Positions 1 through 6,940 of a DNA stretch of 64,000 bases are shown here, one piece after another (positions within the stretch are counted from its first letter, which is position 1; each line of letters begins with the position of its first letter). A program made the position numbers and the translations under genes. The DNA comes from Candidatus Andeanibacterium colombiense (lineage in GTDB: Bacteria; Pseudomonadota; Alphaproteobacteria; Sphingomonadales; Sphingomonadaceae). Where the stretch lies: contig CP119316.1 in assembly GCA_029202985.1 (NCBI GenBank), positions 1,736,001 through 1,800,000 on the forward strand, given 5' to 3'. The notes under the pieces are model-generated. The model did no database searches. It worked only from the letters and a program-made list of their open reading frames with translations, and was not told where the DNA came from.

Positions 1-443
1 ACGTCGCGGCTGATCGCGCCGGGATCGACCAGCGGCTGGCGCCGGTCGACATCCTGCTGGGCCTTGCGCAGCACGGCCTGCGCCGCGGCCACCCGCGCGC
101 GCGCCTGCCCGATGTCCTGCGCGCGGCTGCCGTTGCGCAGCTCGGCCAGCTGCGCCTGCGCCTGCGCGATCTGGGCGTCGGCCTGCGCGATATGGCTGTC
201 GAGCGGGGCCGGATCGAGCCGCGCGAGCAATTGCCCGGGCTGGACCTTGTCGCCCTCATCGACCGCGATCGCCGCGATTCGTCCCCCGACGCGGAAGCCC
301 ATGTCGACTTCGCGGATATCGACATTGCCGTAGAGCTTCAGCGGCCCGTGGTCCGTGCCGCCGACCAGGCCGAAGCCGTTGGTCGCGATGGCCGCGGCCA
401 CCAGCACGCCCGCGCCGATCGCGGCGATGATCTTCCTGTTCAT
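1..443 (-). CDS. HlyD/YbhG-family periplasmic adaptor (membrane fusion protein), N-terminal part only
   Basis: This is the first 147 codons of a gene that runs off the left edge. The protein starts MNRKIIAAIGAGVLVAAAIA, a short basic start and one membrane anchor. A lipoyl-like beta segment follows (NVDIREVDMGF, VDEGDKVQPGQLLARLDPAPL), then the start of a coiled-coil hairpin rich in Ala/Gln (AQADAQIAQAQAQLAEL). Such adaptors sit in the inner membrane and link an exporter to an outer-membrane channel. The ATG overlaps the stop of the upstream TetR gene by four bases (ATGA, 440-443), so the two are translationally coupled. The arrangement regulator-adaptor resembles E. coli cecR-ybhG; the transporter genes would lie outside the window. 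The exported substrate is unknown. Confidence 0.85.
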   Translation of the reverse strand, partial: MNRKIIAAIGAGVLVAAAIATNGFGLVGGTDHGPLKLYGNVDIREVDMGFRVGGRIAAIAVDEGDKVQPGQLLARLDPAPLDSHIAQADAQIAQAQAQLAELRNGSRAQDIGQARARVAAAQAVLRKAQQDVDRRQPLVDPGAISRD

Positions 444-1060
444 GCGGAACCCCCGTTGAGGATACAGAGCGAGTTGGCGCGCAGCTGGCTGCGCAGGAGC
501 CGCGCCTCCTTCTCGCCGAGATTGTCGATGCCGAGCGCCTTGCAGACCGAGGCGCGGCCAGCCCGCAGGATCAGCGCCTGGCCGAACAGCAGGATGATCG
601 CCGCGCGCCGTTCGCGCGCGGGCAGGTCCGGGCGGACGATCGCGAGCAAATGCCCGAAGCCTTCCAGCGGGGCCTTCATCATGCCCCGGTATAGCCGGTC
701 GAACGCCTCGGTCGGCGCCTGCTGCTCGCGCACGATGAAGCGCGACCAGCTCTCGGAAGCGGGATGCAGCATGGTCAGGGCAAAGCCATCGAGAATCGCG
801 AGGCAGCGCTCGATCGCGGTCGCGCGGTCGATCACGCCGATATCCTGCATCAGCGCGAAACCGGCCGCATTCTGCGCCGACGCCTGCTGCGCGATATAAT
901 CGGCGCAGGCGAGATAGAGCCCTTCCTTGCCGCCGAAATGATAAGTGATCGACGACATCGCGGTCCCCGAAGCCCGCGCGATTGCGCGCGTACTCGCGCC
1001 GTCGAACCCGAATCGCCCGAACTGGTCGATCGCCGTCTGGATGAGCCGTTCCTGCAACAT
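440..1060 (-). CDS. TetR-family repressor, CecR/DUF1956-like
   Basis: The product is a 206-residue one-component repressor. The N-terminal helix-turn-helix reads FGFDGASTRAIARASGTAMS followed by SITYHFGGKEGLYLAC, a standard TetR DNA-binding domain. The C-terminal half (FIVREQQAPTEAFDRLY...) resembles the CecR C-terminal domain. An upstream in-frame start at 1102 is possible, but a perfect 14-bp palindrome at 1074-1087 would then lie inside the coding region. I therefore use the ATG at 1060, which leaves the palindrome just upstream as an autoregulatory operator. The gene is the first of an operon with the HlyD adaptor (4-bp overlap). It probably represses the efflux operon in response to a small molecule; the inducer is unknown. 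Confidence 0.85.
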   Translation of the reverse strand: MLQERLIQTAIDQFGRFGFDGASTRAIARASGTAMSSITYHFGGKEGLYLACADYIAQQASAQNAAGFALMQDIGVIDRATAIERCLAILDGFALTMLHPASESWSRFIVREQQAPTEAFDRLYRGMMKAPLEGFGHLLAIVRPDLPARERRAAIILLFGQALILRAGRASVCKALGIDNLGEKEARLLRSQLRANSLCILNGGSA

Positions 1061-1073
1061 TGGCCCGGAATAA

Positions 1074-1087
1074 TTCGTTCGAACGAA
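1074..1087. promoter_or_regulatory. perfect 14-bp palindrome, probable TetR operator
   Basis: TTCGTTCGAACGAA is its own reverse complement and lies 14 bp upstream of the chosen start of the TetR gene. TetR-family repressors usually bind such dyads and control their own operon. The assignment is inferred from position and symmetry. Confidence 0.6.
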
Positions 1088-1156
1088 CAAGACAAGGCGC
1101 ATTCGCCTGGACCAGGGACCACACAGGCTCGGCTCAGGGGGGAGCCCAATTTCGGC

Positions 1157-1185
1157 TTGACAAAACGAACCATTTAGGTTATATG
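1157..1185 (+). promoter_or_regulatory. strong sigma70-type promoter
   Basis: A perfect TTGACA (1157-1162) is followed after 17 bp by TATATG (1180-1185). The promoter points right, away from the TetR operon. No convincing coding region follows for 500 bp, but a string of hairpins does, so the likely transcript is a noncoding RNA starting near 1192. Confidence 0.6.
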
Positions 1186-1191
1186 GCCGCC

Positions 1192-1400
1192 ATCGGGTGC
1201 GGGAGCCAAGCGCTTCGCTCTACGCTTCCGCATTAGGCCGGTGTCCGCGGGCCGGGATAGTCTTCGGATTGTCCTGCCGGTGGCGCCAGTATCGCCTGAC
1301 GGGTCAGAAGGGGGCTGCACACCTGCGAGCTCTAACCTGCCTCCTCCGTCGGGAAAGGGCCGAGCGAGCAAGTTTACAGCGTCCAGTCTTGCCTCGCCGT
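1192..1400 (+). ncRNA. putative structured noncoding RNA, family not recognised
   Basis: Four successive hairpins follow the promoter. Hairpin 1 (1197-1233) pairs GTGCGGGAGC with GCTTCCGCAT. Hairpin 2 (1251-1281) pairs GGATAGTC with GATTGTCC around a TTCG tetraloop. Hairpin 3 (1295-1353) has outer CCTGACGG/CCGTCGGG and inner AGGGGGC/GCCTCCT stems. Hairpin 4 (1364-1397) pairs GCGAG-CAAG with CTTG-C-CTCGC. Hairpins 1-3 contain G-U wobbles in the plus orientation, which would be mismatches on the other strand, so transcription is from the plus strand. I see no tmRNA, RNase P or SRP signature and cannot name it. No U-tract terminator is obvious; the 3' end near 1400 is a guess. Confidence 0.45.
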
Positions 1401-1573
1401 TCGCAATCAAAACCGCGCTAATGCCAGCTCACCCGCTGGCGCTGCGATGCACCGGCCTTGCCCGTGTCTCCGACCTTAGGCGTTACCCCGGCCTCGCCAG
1501 CGGGCGATGCGGCGCGTCCGCGCGCTCGGACCCTCGACGGGTGCAGACACATGCTGCGATCTGTTCGAAAAAC

Positions 1574-1617
1574 TGGAGCGGGCGAAGGGATTCGAACCCT
1601 CGACCCCAACCTTGGCA
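1574..1617 (-). tRNA. 3' half of tRNA-Gly(GCC), attachment-site remnant
   Basis: Read on the minus strand this 44-bp stretch runs from the anticodon loop (TGCCAA, anticodon GCC) through the 3' anticodon strand GGTTG, the T arm GAGGG-TTCGAAT-CCCTT, the acceptor strand CGCCCGC and encoded TCCA. The 5' half is missing: the sequence beyond 1617 is unrelated. Such 3' tRNA fragments mark one end of an element inserted by a tyrosine integrase, and an integrase gene begins 85 bp away. No intact copy was seen in the rest of the window, so the other end of the element is outside it or lost. Confidence 0.85.
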
Positions 1618-1701
1618 AATATAGCCACCTGCTTTTATGGAGTACGCCCGGCTACTCCATAGCATGATAAATGGCTGTTTTTATGCGGTTCTAGCCATGC
1701 T

Positions 1702-3096
1702 ATGGTTCGCTCGAATTTGATCCAATCGACCCATTGGTGGACCCGCAGTGGCCCCGTGGTCGATGCGGGTCCACACGGAGTGAAGCAAGTGGGTCAGCGC
1801 TCGACAGTCAAGCTAACGCGGGATCTTTGCGAGAAAGCGATCAGGCGCGCCGAGCAGTATGAGCTCTGGGACGCCGAGCTTGCAGGCTTTGGCCTTCGCA
1901 TCATGCCGAGCGGCGTGAAGTCCTTTGTCGTACGCTATCGCACAGATGGCGGTGGGCGAACGGCCAAACGCCGGACCTACACTCTCGGGCGCTTCGGCGC
2001 TTTGACCATTGAGCAGGCGCGCAAGAGCGCGCGGGCTGTCCTTGGCGCCGTCGCGAATGGCGAAGACCCGGGTGAGAAGCGGATCGCCAAGCGCGGCGAG
2101 ATGCTGATTTCACAACTACGTGATCTCTATGAAAAGCGCGGTTGCTTGATCCAGCGTGGAAAGAAGATCGGGCAGCCGATGAAGCCGCTCACCAAGCAAT
2201 ATACGCTCGCACGAATTGACCATCACATAGTGCCGCTGCTCGGTCGCAAGCGCATCGGCGATGTAAGCATTGCTGACGTCGAGCAGTTCGCGAGCGATGT
2301 CGCCAGCGGCAAGACGGCGCGCGACGAAAAGGTTGGGCATCGCAAGCGTATCATCGTGCGTGGTGGTGAAGGCGCGGCTCGCAAGGCGGTCCGAGATCTT
2401 TCGGCAATGTACAGTTTCGCGATGCGACTCGAACTGACAAGCCGCAATCCGGTCGACAAGGCTGCGGTTCGCAAGACCGACAACCAGCGCGAGCGTTTTC
2501 TCACCTTGGAGGAAGTGAAGAAACTGGGCCAAGCGTTCGATAGGCTTGAAGCCGAAGGCACAAATCCCAAGGCGATAGCTATCGCGCGTTTGTGGGCGCT
2601 GACCGGCTGCCGGCGCAATGAGATTGCAGCGCTCAGATGGAGCGAAGTCGATCTCGATCGCGGCTTCCTCATGCTCGAGGAAAGCAAGACCGGCCGCTCG
2701 GTACGCCCGCTTGGCCGTGCTGCCATCGAAATTTTGCGCAGCATTGATCCGGTCGAGGATTCCGAGTTCGTTTTCCCTTCCACCATCGGTGAGTCTTATT
2801 TCCAGGGAACCAAGACCATCTGGCCCAAGGTTAAGAAGCTGTCGGGTCTACACGACGTGACGCCGCATACGCTGCGCCACACTATGGGTTCGACCTCGAC
2901 GTCGGCAGGCCAAGCGCTTGCTCTGACGGGGGCGATCCTCGGCCATCGCAATCCTCGTTCGACAGCGATCTACGCCCATGTCCAACTCGCACCCGCAAAG
3001 CGAGCGGCAGAGCGGGCATCTTCAAAAATTGCGGGCGCGCTGGGTCGGGCTGCTCCTATACGGCAACGCAGTTCGGCAAAGACTGAGACCGCTTGA
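1702..3096 (+). CDS. tyrosine recombinase / integrase (phage or island type)
   Basis: The 464-residue protein has an N-terminal DUF4102-like arm-binding region (about residues 36-130, including WDAELAGFGLRIMPSGVKSF), a central core-binding region (about 135-260) and a C-terminal catalytic domain. The catalytic set is complete: Arg304 (TGCRRNEI), Lys329 (ESKTGRS), His389 and Arg392 (HTLRHT), His415 (LGHRN) and the nucleophile Tyr424 (AIYAHV). It would integrate or excise DNA at a tRNA 3' end; the tRNA-Gly fragment just upstream is the obvious target. The start is uncertain: the ATG at 1702 gives a non-conserved leader, and a GTG at 1780 is in frame. No excisionase or cargo characteristic of a phage is visible nearby. 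Confidence 0.9.
   Translation: MVRSNLIQSTHWWTRSGPVVDAGPHGVKQVGQRSTVKLTRDLCEKAIRRAEQYELWDAELAGFGLRIMPSGVKSFVVRYRTDGGGRTAKRRTYTLGRFGALTIEQARKSARAVLGAVANGEDPGEKRIAKRGEMLISQLRDLYEKRGCLIQRGKKIGQPMKPLTKQYTLARIDHHIVPLLGRKRIGDVSIADVEQFASDVASGKTARDEKVGHRKRIIVRGGEGAARKAVRDLSAMYSFAMRLELTSRNPVDKAAVRKTDNQRERFLTLEEVKKLGQAFDRLEAEGTNPKAIAIARLWALTGCRRNEIAALRWSEVDLDRGFLMLEESKTGRSVRPLGRAAIEILRSIDPVEDSEFVFPSTIGESYFQGTKTIWPKVKKLSGLHDVTPHTLRHTMGSTSTSAGQALALTGAILGHRNPRSTAIYAHVQLAPAKRAAERASSKIAGALGRAAPIRQRSSAKTETA
1738..1773. repeat. 10-bp perfect inverted repeat in the integrase leader
   Basis: TGGACCCGCA (1738-1747) and TGCGGGTCCA (1764-1773) are perfect complements separated by 16 bp. They lie between the first ATG and the in-frame GTG of the integrase gene. 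The dyad could be a DNA-binding site (integrase arm site or operator) or an RNA hairpin affecting translation; the sequence does not decide. Confidence 0.5.
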
Positions 3097-3623
3097 TGTG
3101 CCTTTCTCTCTCTATCGGACCGGCAAATTCGATCTGTAATTTCCCTGGTTCCGCCTCTGGACGCTCTGGGCCAGAAGGAGTGCGGCCGCACGGCGCGAGC
3201 GGGAACCAATATATATATAGCGCAGCGCAACTCTCCGCTTTGACGCGCCCCCTTTTCCGCTTCAGTTTTTCGCGAAATAGCGAAGAAGGGCCGGTCCGGC
3301 CTGTTCAGCCGGCTGATCGAGCATGCTCGCAGGATCAGGCTCGACACCTCGGGTTCGGAATGACCACACTAGATGCGAAGCAGCCGACTACCGCCGAAGG
3401 AATCATAGGCGCTTTGTTGCCGGACACTGTTCACGCCCGCCAAAAGCGCAGGATATTCGCTCAGCTGATCTGCATCGTTGGTTGAGCTTCTCGTCTGCTG
3501 AGAGATACACCGATCGGGTCCAAGGGGCTGCTGCCATGTCGATACCGCTTGCAGGACCAGTTGCGTTGGCATTTCCAGCCCAGCGGCTCGTTATCTCCGA
3601 AGTATTTCGTTCTTCGAGGACCT
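3097..3623. other. intergenic stretch without a recognisable gene
   Basis: About 530 bp between the integrase and the lipoprotein gene. It has a short AT run (around 3210-3220). The open frames here have no conserved motif and unconvincing starts. I see no tRNA, terminator or insertion-sequence end; it may be decayed element DNA. Confidence 0.4.
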
Positions 3624-3626
3624 ATG

Positions 3627-4538
3627 ATGAAATGTCGCGTTGGATTGGTGGCGACAGTTTCCCTTTCGCTGGGGCTGGCGCTTACTGCTTGCGGTGGTGG
3701 TGGTGTGAGTTCCACGCCGAGCCCGGCGCCCGGCCCCACTCCCACACCGGCCACGTATGAGAGTTTCGACGCGACGCTGGCGAAACCGGGGGATAAGAGC
3801 TTCCAGACGGCCGGTGTTTCTTGGCAAGGCCAAGTTGGAGGTGATGGCGGCACGCCCCGCGCATTTCCTCTTGGAGATGAGCTGAAAATCGAATTTCTCG
3901 ATGCGGACGATACCTATCGCGTCACTCCCAAGGGCGGGACATCTTACATTTTTGGCCCTGCTTTCAGCGAATATAACGATCATACGCAGTATGTTTCTAA
4001 TCAGGGCGATTGGCGATACCAGTTTGAGATCGACATTCCCAAAGTGAACAATGTCCCTCTTTCCTATACCCGGTTCGCGACCTTGACGCTGACGGAACAG
4101 CAGAATTTGATCTACACACGCTATCGCACCGTATGGGGCATACCCACTCAAAACACAGATCTGCCCAAATCCGGAACGGCCGACTACGCGTTATCTCTCA
4201 TTGGATCGGCGAGTCATGACGGCGTGTCCTACAGTCTGGGGAAGTATTCTGCAGGAACGCTTTCAGCAAATTTCTCAACAGGTGCAATATCCACCAATCT
4301 AACCTTTTCTGCCGACATTGATGGAGCTGCGACGCCATTAGGCACAGTGAGCGGCGATGGAACGATCACGTCCGGCACATCTGGCTTCAGTGGCGCTCTT
4401 GCCGGCAGCGACGCGGGCACTGGCGTATTTGGCGGCGGCTTTTTCGGACCGCAAGCGGAAGAAGTCGGATACGCGTGGTCCTACGATGGCCCGGACATGC
4501 AGAGCAGCCAGGGTTTTGCTGCGGGCAGCAAACACTAA
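3627..4538 (+). CDS. TbpB-like surface lipoprotein
   Basis: Begins MKCRVGLVATVSLSLGLALT followed by Ala-Cys, a lipoprotein signal with lipobox LTAC and lipidated Cys22. A Gly stretch and a Pro/Thr-rich linker (TPSPAPGPTPTPATYESF) precede a beta-rich domain. The C-terminal GVFGGGFFGPQAEEVGYAW matches the signature of transferrin-binding-protein-B beta-barrel domains, which in alphaproteobacteria occur in small Slam-type lipoproteins with varied ligands. The start at 3627 has GAGGA six bases upstream; the ATG at 3624 is too close to it. Base composition is less GC-rich than the neighbours and it follows the integrase, so it may be acquired DNA. No partner receptor or Slam gene is adjacent; the ligand is unknown. 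Confidence 0.75.
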   Translation: MKCRVGLVATVSLSLGLALTACGGGGVSSTPSPAPGPTPTPATYESFDATLAKPGDKSFQTAGVSWQGQVGGDGGTPRAFPLGDELKIEFLDADDTYRVTPKGGTSYIFGPAFSEYNDHTQYVSNQGDWRYQFEIDIPKVNNVPLSYTRFATLTLTEQQNLIYTRYRTVWGIPTQNTDLPKSGTADYALSLIGSASHDGVSYSLGKYSAGTLSANFSTGAISTNLTFSADIDGAATPLGTVSGDGTITSGTSGFSGALAGSDAGTGVFGGGFFGPQAEEVGYAWSYDGPDMQSSQGFAAGSKH

Positions 4539-4731
4539 CCGGCATTTGGCCCTGGAGCCGGGTGATCGAGGCGAGGTCATCGCCCTTGCCGTGAACGCAG
4601 CAATGCAAGGGTCCTCGAACAGGTGTCGCGCGACTTCTCGCCCCGCCGCGGTCGCGAACGCCTGCCTCCAGTGAGACGGCGCCACTATTTAGCGCAATTC
4701 GAGGCGGCCGCGTCGTTCCGCAGCCAGCATC

Positions 4732-5373
4732 TCAGTCGGCGGCGGGCTGAACCCCGGGATGGGCCGCCTGAAACTGCGGCATGCTCTCGCAAGTTGCGGC
4801 CACGCGCCGAATTGCGGAAAAAGGCGCCAGATCCACGCCGAAGCGCGTCGCTGAGTAGACTTGCGGAATCAGGCAACAATCCGCCATGCTCGGCCTGTCC
4901 CCGAACGCGAAATCGCCGCCAGCTTGTGCCACATGGTGCTCAAGCGCGGCGAACCCGGCCGTGATCCAGCGCGCGATCCAATCGCGCACAGCTTGCTCGT
5001 TGGCGTGAAAACCCTGCTTCAGGACTTCCAAAACCCGAACGTTGTTCAGCGGATGGATGTCGCAGCAGACCAGGTTTGCCATCGCGCGCACAATCGCCCG
5101 GTCGAAACCGTCAGTCGGCAGGAGCTGCGGCTCGGGGTAGGCCTCCTCGATCCATTCGAGGATCGCAAGGGATTGCGGGATCACCCCGTTCACAGTCGCC
5201 AATGTGGGCACGAGACCTTGCGGGTTGAGCGACAGATAATCGGCCTTGCCCTGGTCTCCTGTTCGCAGGTCGTGGACCGCGTGCCGGTAGGCTACGCCCT
5301 TGAGCGCCAATGCGATGCGCACGCGGTAAGACGCGGTCGAACGCCAGTAGCCATGCAGGACAAGGTCGCTCAC
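4732..5373 (-). CDS. maiA: maleylacetoacetate isomerase (zeta-class GST fold)
   Basis: This 213-residue enzyme isomerises maleylacetoacetate to fumarylacetoacetate with glutathione as cofactor, in the homogentisate branch of tyrosine degradation. The N-terminal thioredoxin-like domain holds the glutathione-site motif WRSTASYRVRIALALKG (near residues 10-26) and the cis-Pro region GLVPTLATVNG; the alpha-helical C-terminal domain contains GDRPSMADCCLIPQVYSA, typical of MaiA. It starts with GTG, which overlaps the fahA stop by four bases (GTGA), so it is the last gene of a translationally coupled operon hpd-VOC-fahA-maiA. Length is normal for the family. Confidence 0.93.
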   Translation of the reverse strand: MSDLVLHGYWRSTASYRVRIALALKGVAYRHAVHDLRTGDQGKADYLSLNPQGLVPTLATVNGVIPQSLAILEWIEEAYPEPQLLPTDGFDRAIVRAMANLVCCDIHPLNNVRVLEVLKQGFHANEQAVRDWIARWITAGFAALEHHVAQAGGDFAFGDRPSMADCCLIPQVYSATRFGVDLAPFSAIRRVAATCESMPQFQAAHPGVQPAAD

Positions 5374-6380
5374 CTTAGCCCTTGGACAATCTGTTCGATC
5401 GCGCCGAAGATCGAGTGGTGATGCCCATCGTCCATCCAGATGCGGACATTGTCGCCCGTCTGCAGGAACGAGGTCTCGGGCTTTCCGCGCAGGATCGTTT
5501 CGACCATGCGCTGCTCGGCAAGACAGGAATAACCCTTCCCGCCTTCAGATACCGGCAGCCCCGGTCCGCCGTCCGCCCCGCGGTTGGAGACGGTGCCGGA
5601 GCCGATGATGGTGCCGGCGCACAGATCGCGCGTCTTCGCCGCGTGGGCGATCAGACGGCCGAAATCGAACGTCATGTCCTCTCCTGCGTCCGCGCGGCCG
5701 AGCGGCTGTCCGTTGAGGTCGACACAGATCGTGCCGCTGAGCCGGCCCTCCCGCCACCGCTCGCCGAGCGCGTCCGGGGTGACGAACACCGGCGAGAAGG
5801 CACTGGCCGGCTTCGACTGGAAGAAGCCGAAGCCCTTCTCTAGCTCGCCCGGGATCAGATTGCGCAGCGACACATCGTTGACCAGCCCGACCAGCCGGAT
5901 CGCCGCCAGCGCATCGACGGGCGAAGTACCCTGCGCGACGTCGCCGGTTACGACGACGATCTCGGCTTCGAGATCGCACCCCCAAGCCGGATCGGCGAGC
6001 AGGATCGGATCGCGCGGCGCAAGGAAGCCATCGGAGCCACCCTGATACATCAGTGGATCGTGCCAGAAGCTTTCCGGAATGGCCGCGCCGCGCGCCTTGC
6101 GGACCAGTTCGACGTGATTGACGTATGCCGAACCGTCCGCCCACTGGAACGCACGCGGCAGGGGCGAGAGCGCCTCACGCTCGTGAAAGCGCTCCATCGG
6201 AATCGCCTCCTGCGCCAGATCCTGGGCAAGCACCAGGAGACGTGGTTCGGCCTCGTCCCACTCGTCGAGCGCAGCCTGCAGCGTCGGGGCGATCGCACCG
6301 GCATCGGCGCACCACGCTAGATCGTCGGACACGACCGCCAGCCTGCCGTCGCGGCCGCCTCTCAGCGAAGCGAGCTTCAT
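5370..6380 (-). CDS. fahA: fumarylacetoacetate hydrolase
   Basis: A 336-residue FAH-superfamily enzyme that splits fumarylacetoacetate to fumarate and acetoacetate, the last step of tyrosine breakdown. The core begins near residue 80 (SAYVNHVELVRKARG); metal-site residues are in DLEAEIVVVTGDVA, and DMTFDFGRLIAHAAKTRDL and AGTIIGSGTVSNRG are characteristic. The true start is the ATG at 6380, which overlaps the stop of the VOC gene by four bases (ATGA); longer reading frames upstream are out of family. It overlaps maiA downstream, consistent with a single coupled transcript. Confidence 0.93.
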   Translation of the reverse strand: MKLASLRGGRDGRLAVVSDDLAWCADAGAIAPTLQAALDEWDEAEPRLLVLAQDLAQEAIPMERFHEREALSPLPRAFQWADGSAYVNHVELVRKARGAAIPESFWHDPLMYQGGSDGFLAPRDPILLADPAWGCDLEAEIVVVTGDVAQGTSPVDALAAIRLVGLVNDVSLRNLIPGELEKGFGFFQSKPASAFSPVFVTPDALGERWREGRLSGTICVDLNGQPLGRADAGEDMTFDFGRLIAHAAKTRDLCAGTIIGSGTVSNRGADGGPGLPVSEGGKGYSCLAEQRMVETILRGKPETSFLQTGDNVRIWMDDGHHHSIFGAIEQIVQGLR

Positions 6381-6940
6381 GCGGTTTCTCCGTCGTCGGT
6401 GCCCGGCTGCATATGCAGCCAAGCGGCATGGCGCGGGGCTCGTTTGGTCGTGCTCCATTCCTCCAGCATCAGCGGCGCGAGGTCCCTGAGCTCCGCATAT
6501 TGCTCCGGCGTACCGATATTGCAGGCCAGTTCCAACCGATGGCCGTTGGGGTCGAAGAAGTAGATCGATTTGAAGATGCCGTGCCAGGTCGGCCCGAGCA
6601 CCGCGACGCCCTGCGCTTCGATATGCTCCTTGGCCGCGTGCAGCGCGGCTTCGTCGGCGACCTCGAAGGCGAGGTGCTGGACCCATTCGGGCGTGTTCGG
6701 ATCGCGGCCCATTTCCGGCTGCTGCGGAAGTTCGAAGAACGCCACGACATTGCCGCCGCCGCAATCGAGGAACACATGCATGTAGGGATCATAGGCGCCG
6801 GTCGAGGGCACGTGATCCTCGGCAAAGGCGGTGGTGTAGGTCGTGCCCAGCACCCGGGCATACCATTCGACCGTCTCCCGCGCGTCGCGGCAACGATAGG
6901 CGACGTGATGGATGCGGGCGAGCTGCGGGGGCCGGGTCAT
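6377..6940 (-). CDS. VOC (glyoxalase/dioxygenase-fold) metalloprotein in the tyrosine operon
   Basis: A 187-residue vicinal-oxygen-chelate protein. It starts MTRPPQLARIHHVAYRCRDA and has the paired beta-alpha-beta-beta-beta modules. Likely metal ligands are His11/His12 (IHHVAYRC), a central His (VQHLAFEVAD) and a late Glu (NGHRLELACN). It sits between hpd and fahA with ATGA overlaps on both sides, so it is expressed with them. Similar genes occur beside hpd in other alphaproteobacteria but the reaction is not established. It could act on a homogentisate-pathway intermediate or side product; it is too short and too different to be homogentisate 1,2-dioxygenase (hmgA), which is absent here. Confidence 0.8.
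   Translation of the reverse strand: MTRPPQLARIHHVAYRCRDARETVEWYARVLGTTYTTAFAEDHVPSTGAYDPYMHVFLDCGGGNVVAFFELPQQPEMGRDPNTPEWVQHLAFEVADEAALHAAKEHIEAQGVAVLGPTWHGIFKSIYFFDPNGHRLELACNIGTPEQYAELRDLAPLMLEEWSTTKRAPRHAAWLHMQPGTDDGETA

Noticed and set aside
1174..1410. 78-residue minus-strand frame
   Set aside because: It runs antisense to the hairpin-rich region, has no motif or good ribosome-binding site, and the G-U pattern favours a plus-strand RNA.
4732..5373. loss of the active-site Ser-Cys in maiA (RSTASYRV instead of SSCSWRV)
   Set aside because: Alanine at the Cys position is common in bacterial MaiA proteins, so this is not evidence of inactivation.
6377..6940. VOC gene as homogentisate 1,2-dioxygenase
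   Set aside because: Homogentisate dioxygenase is a larger cupin-fold enzyme; this is a 187-residue VOC protein.
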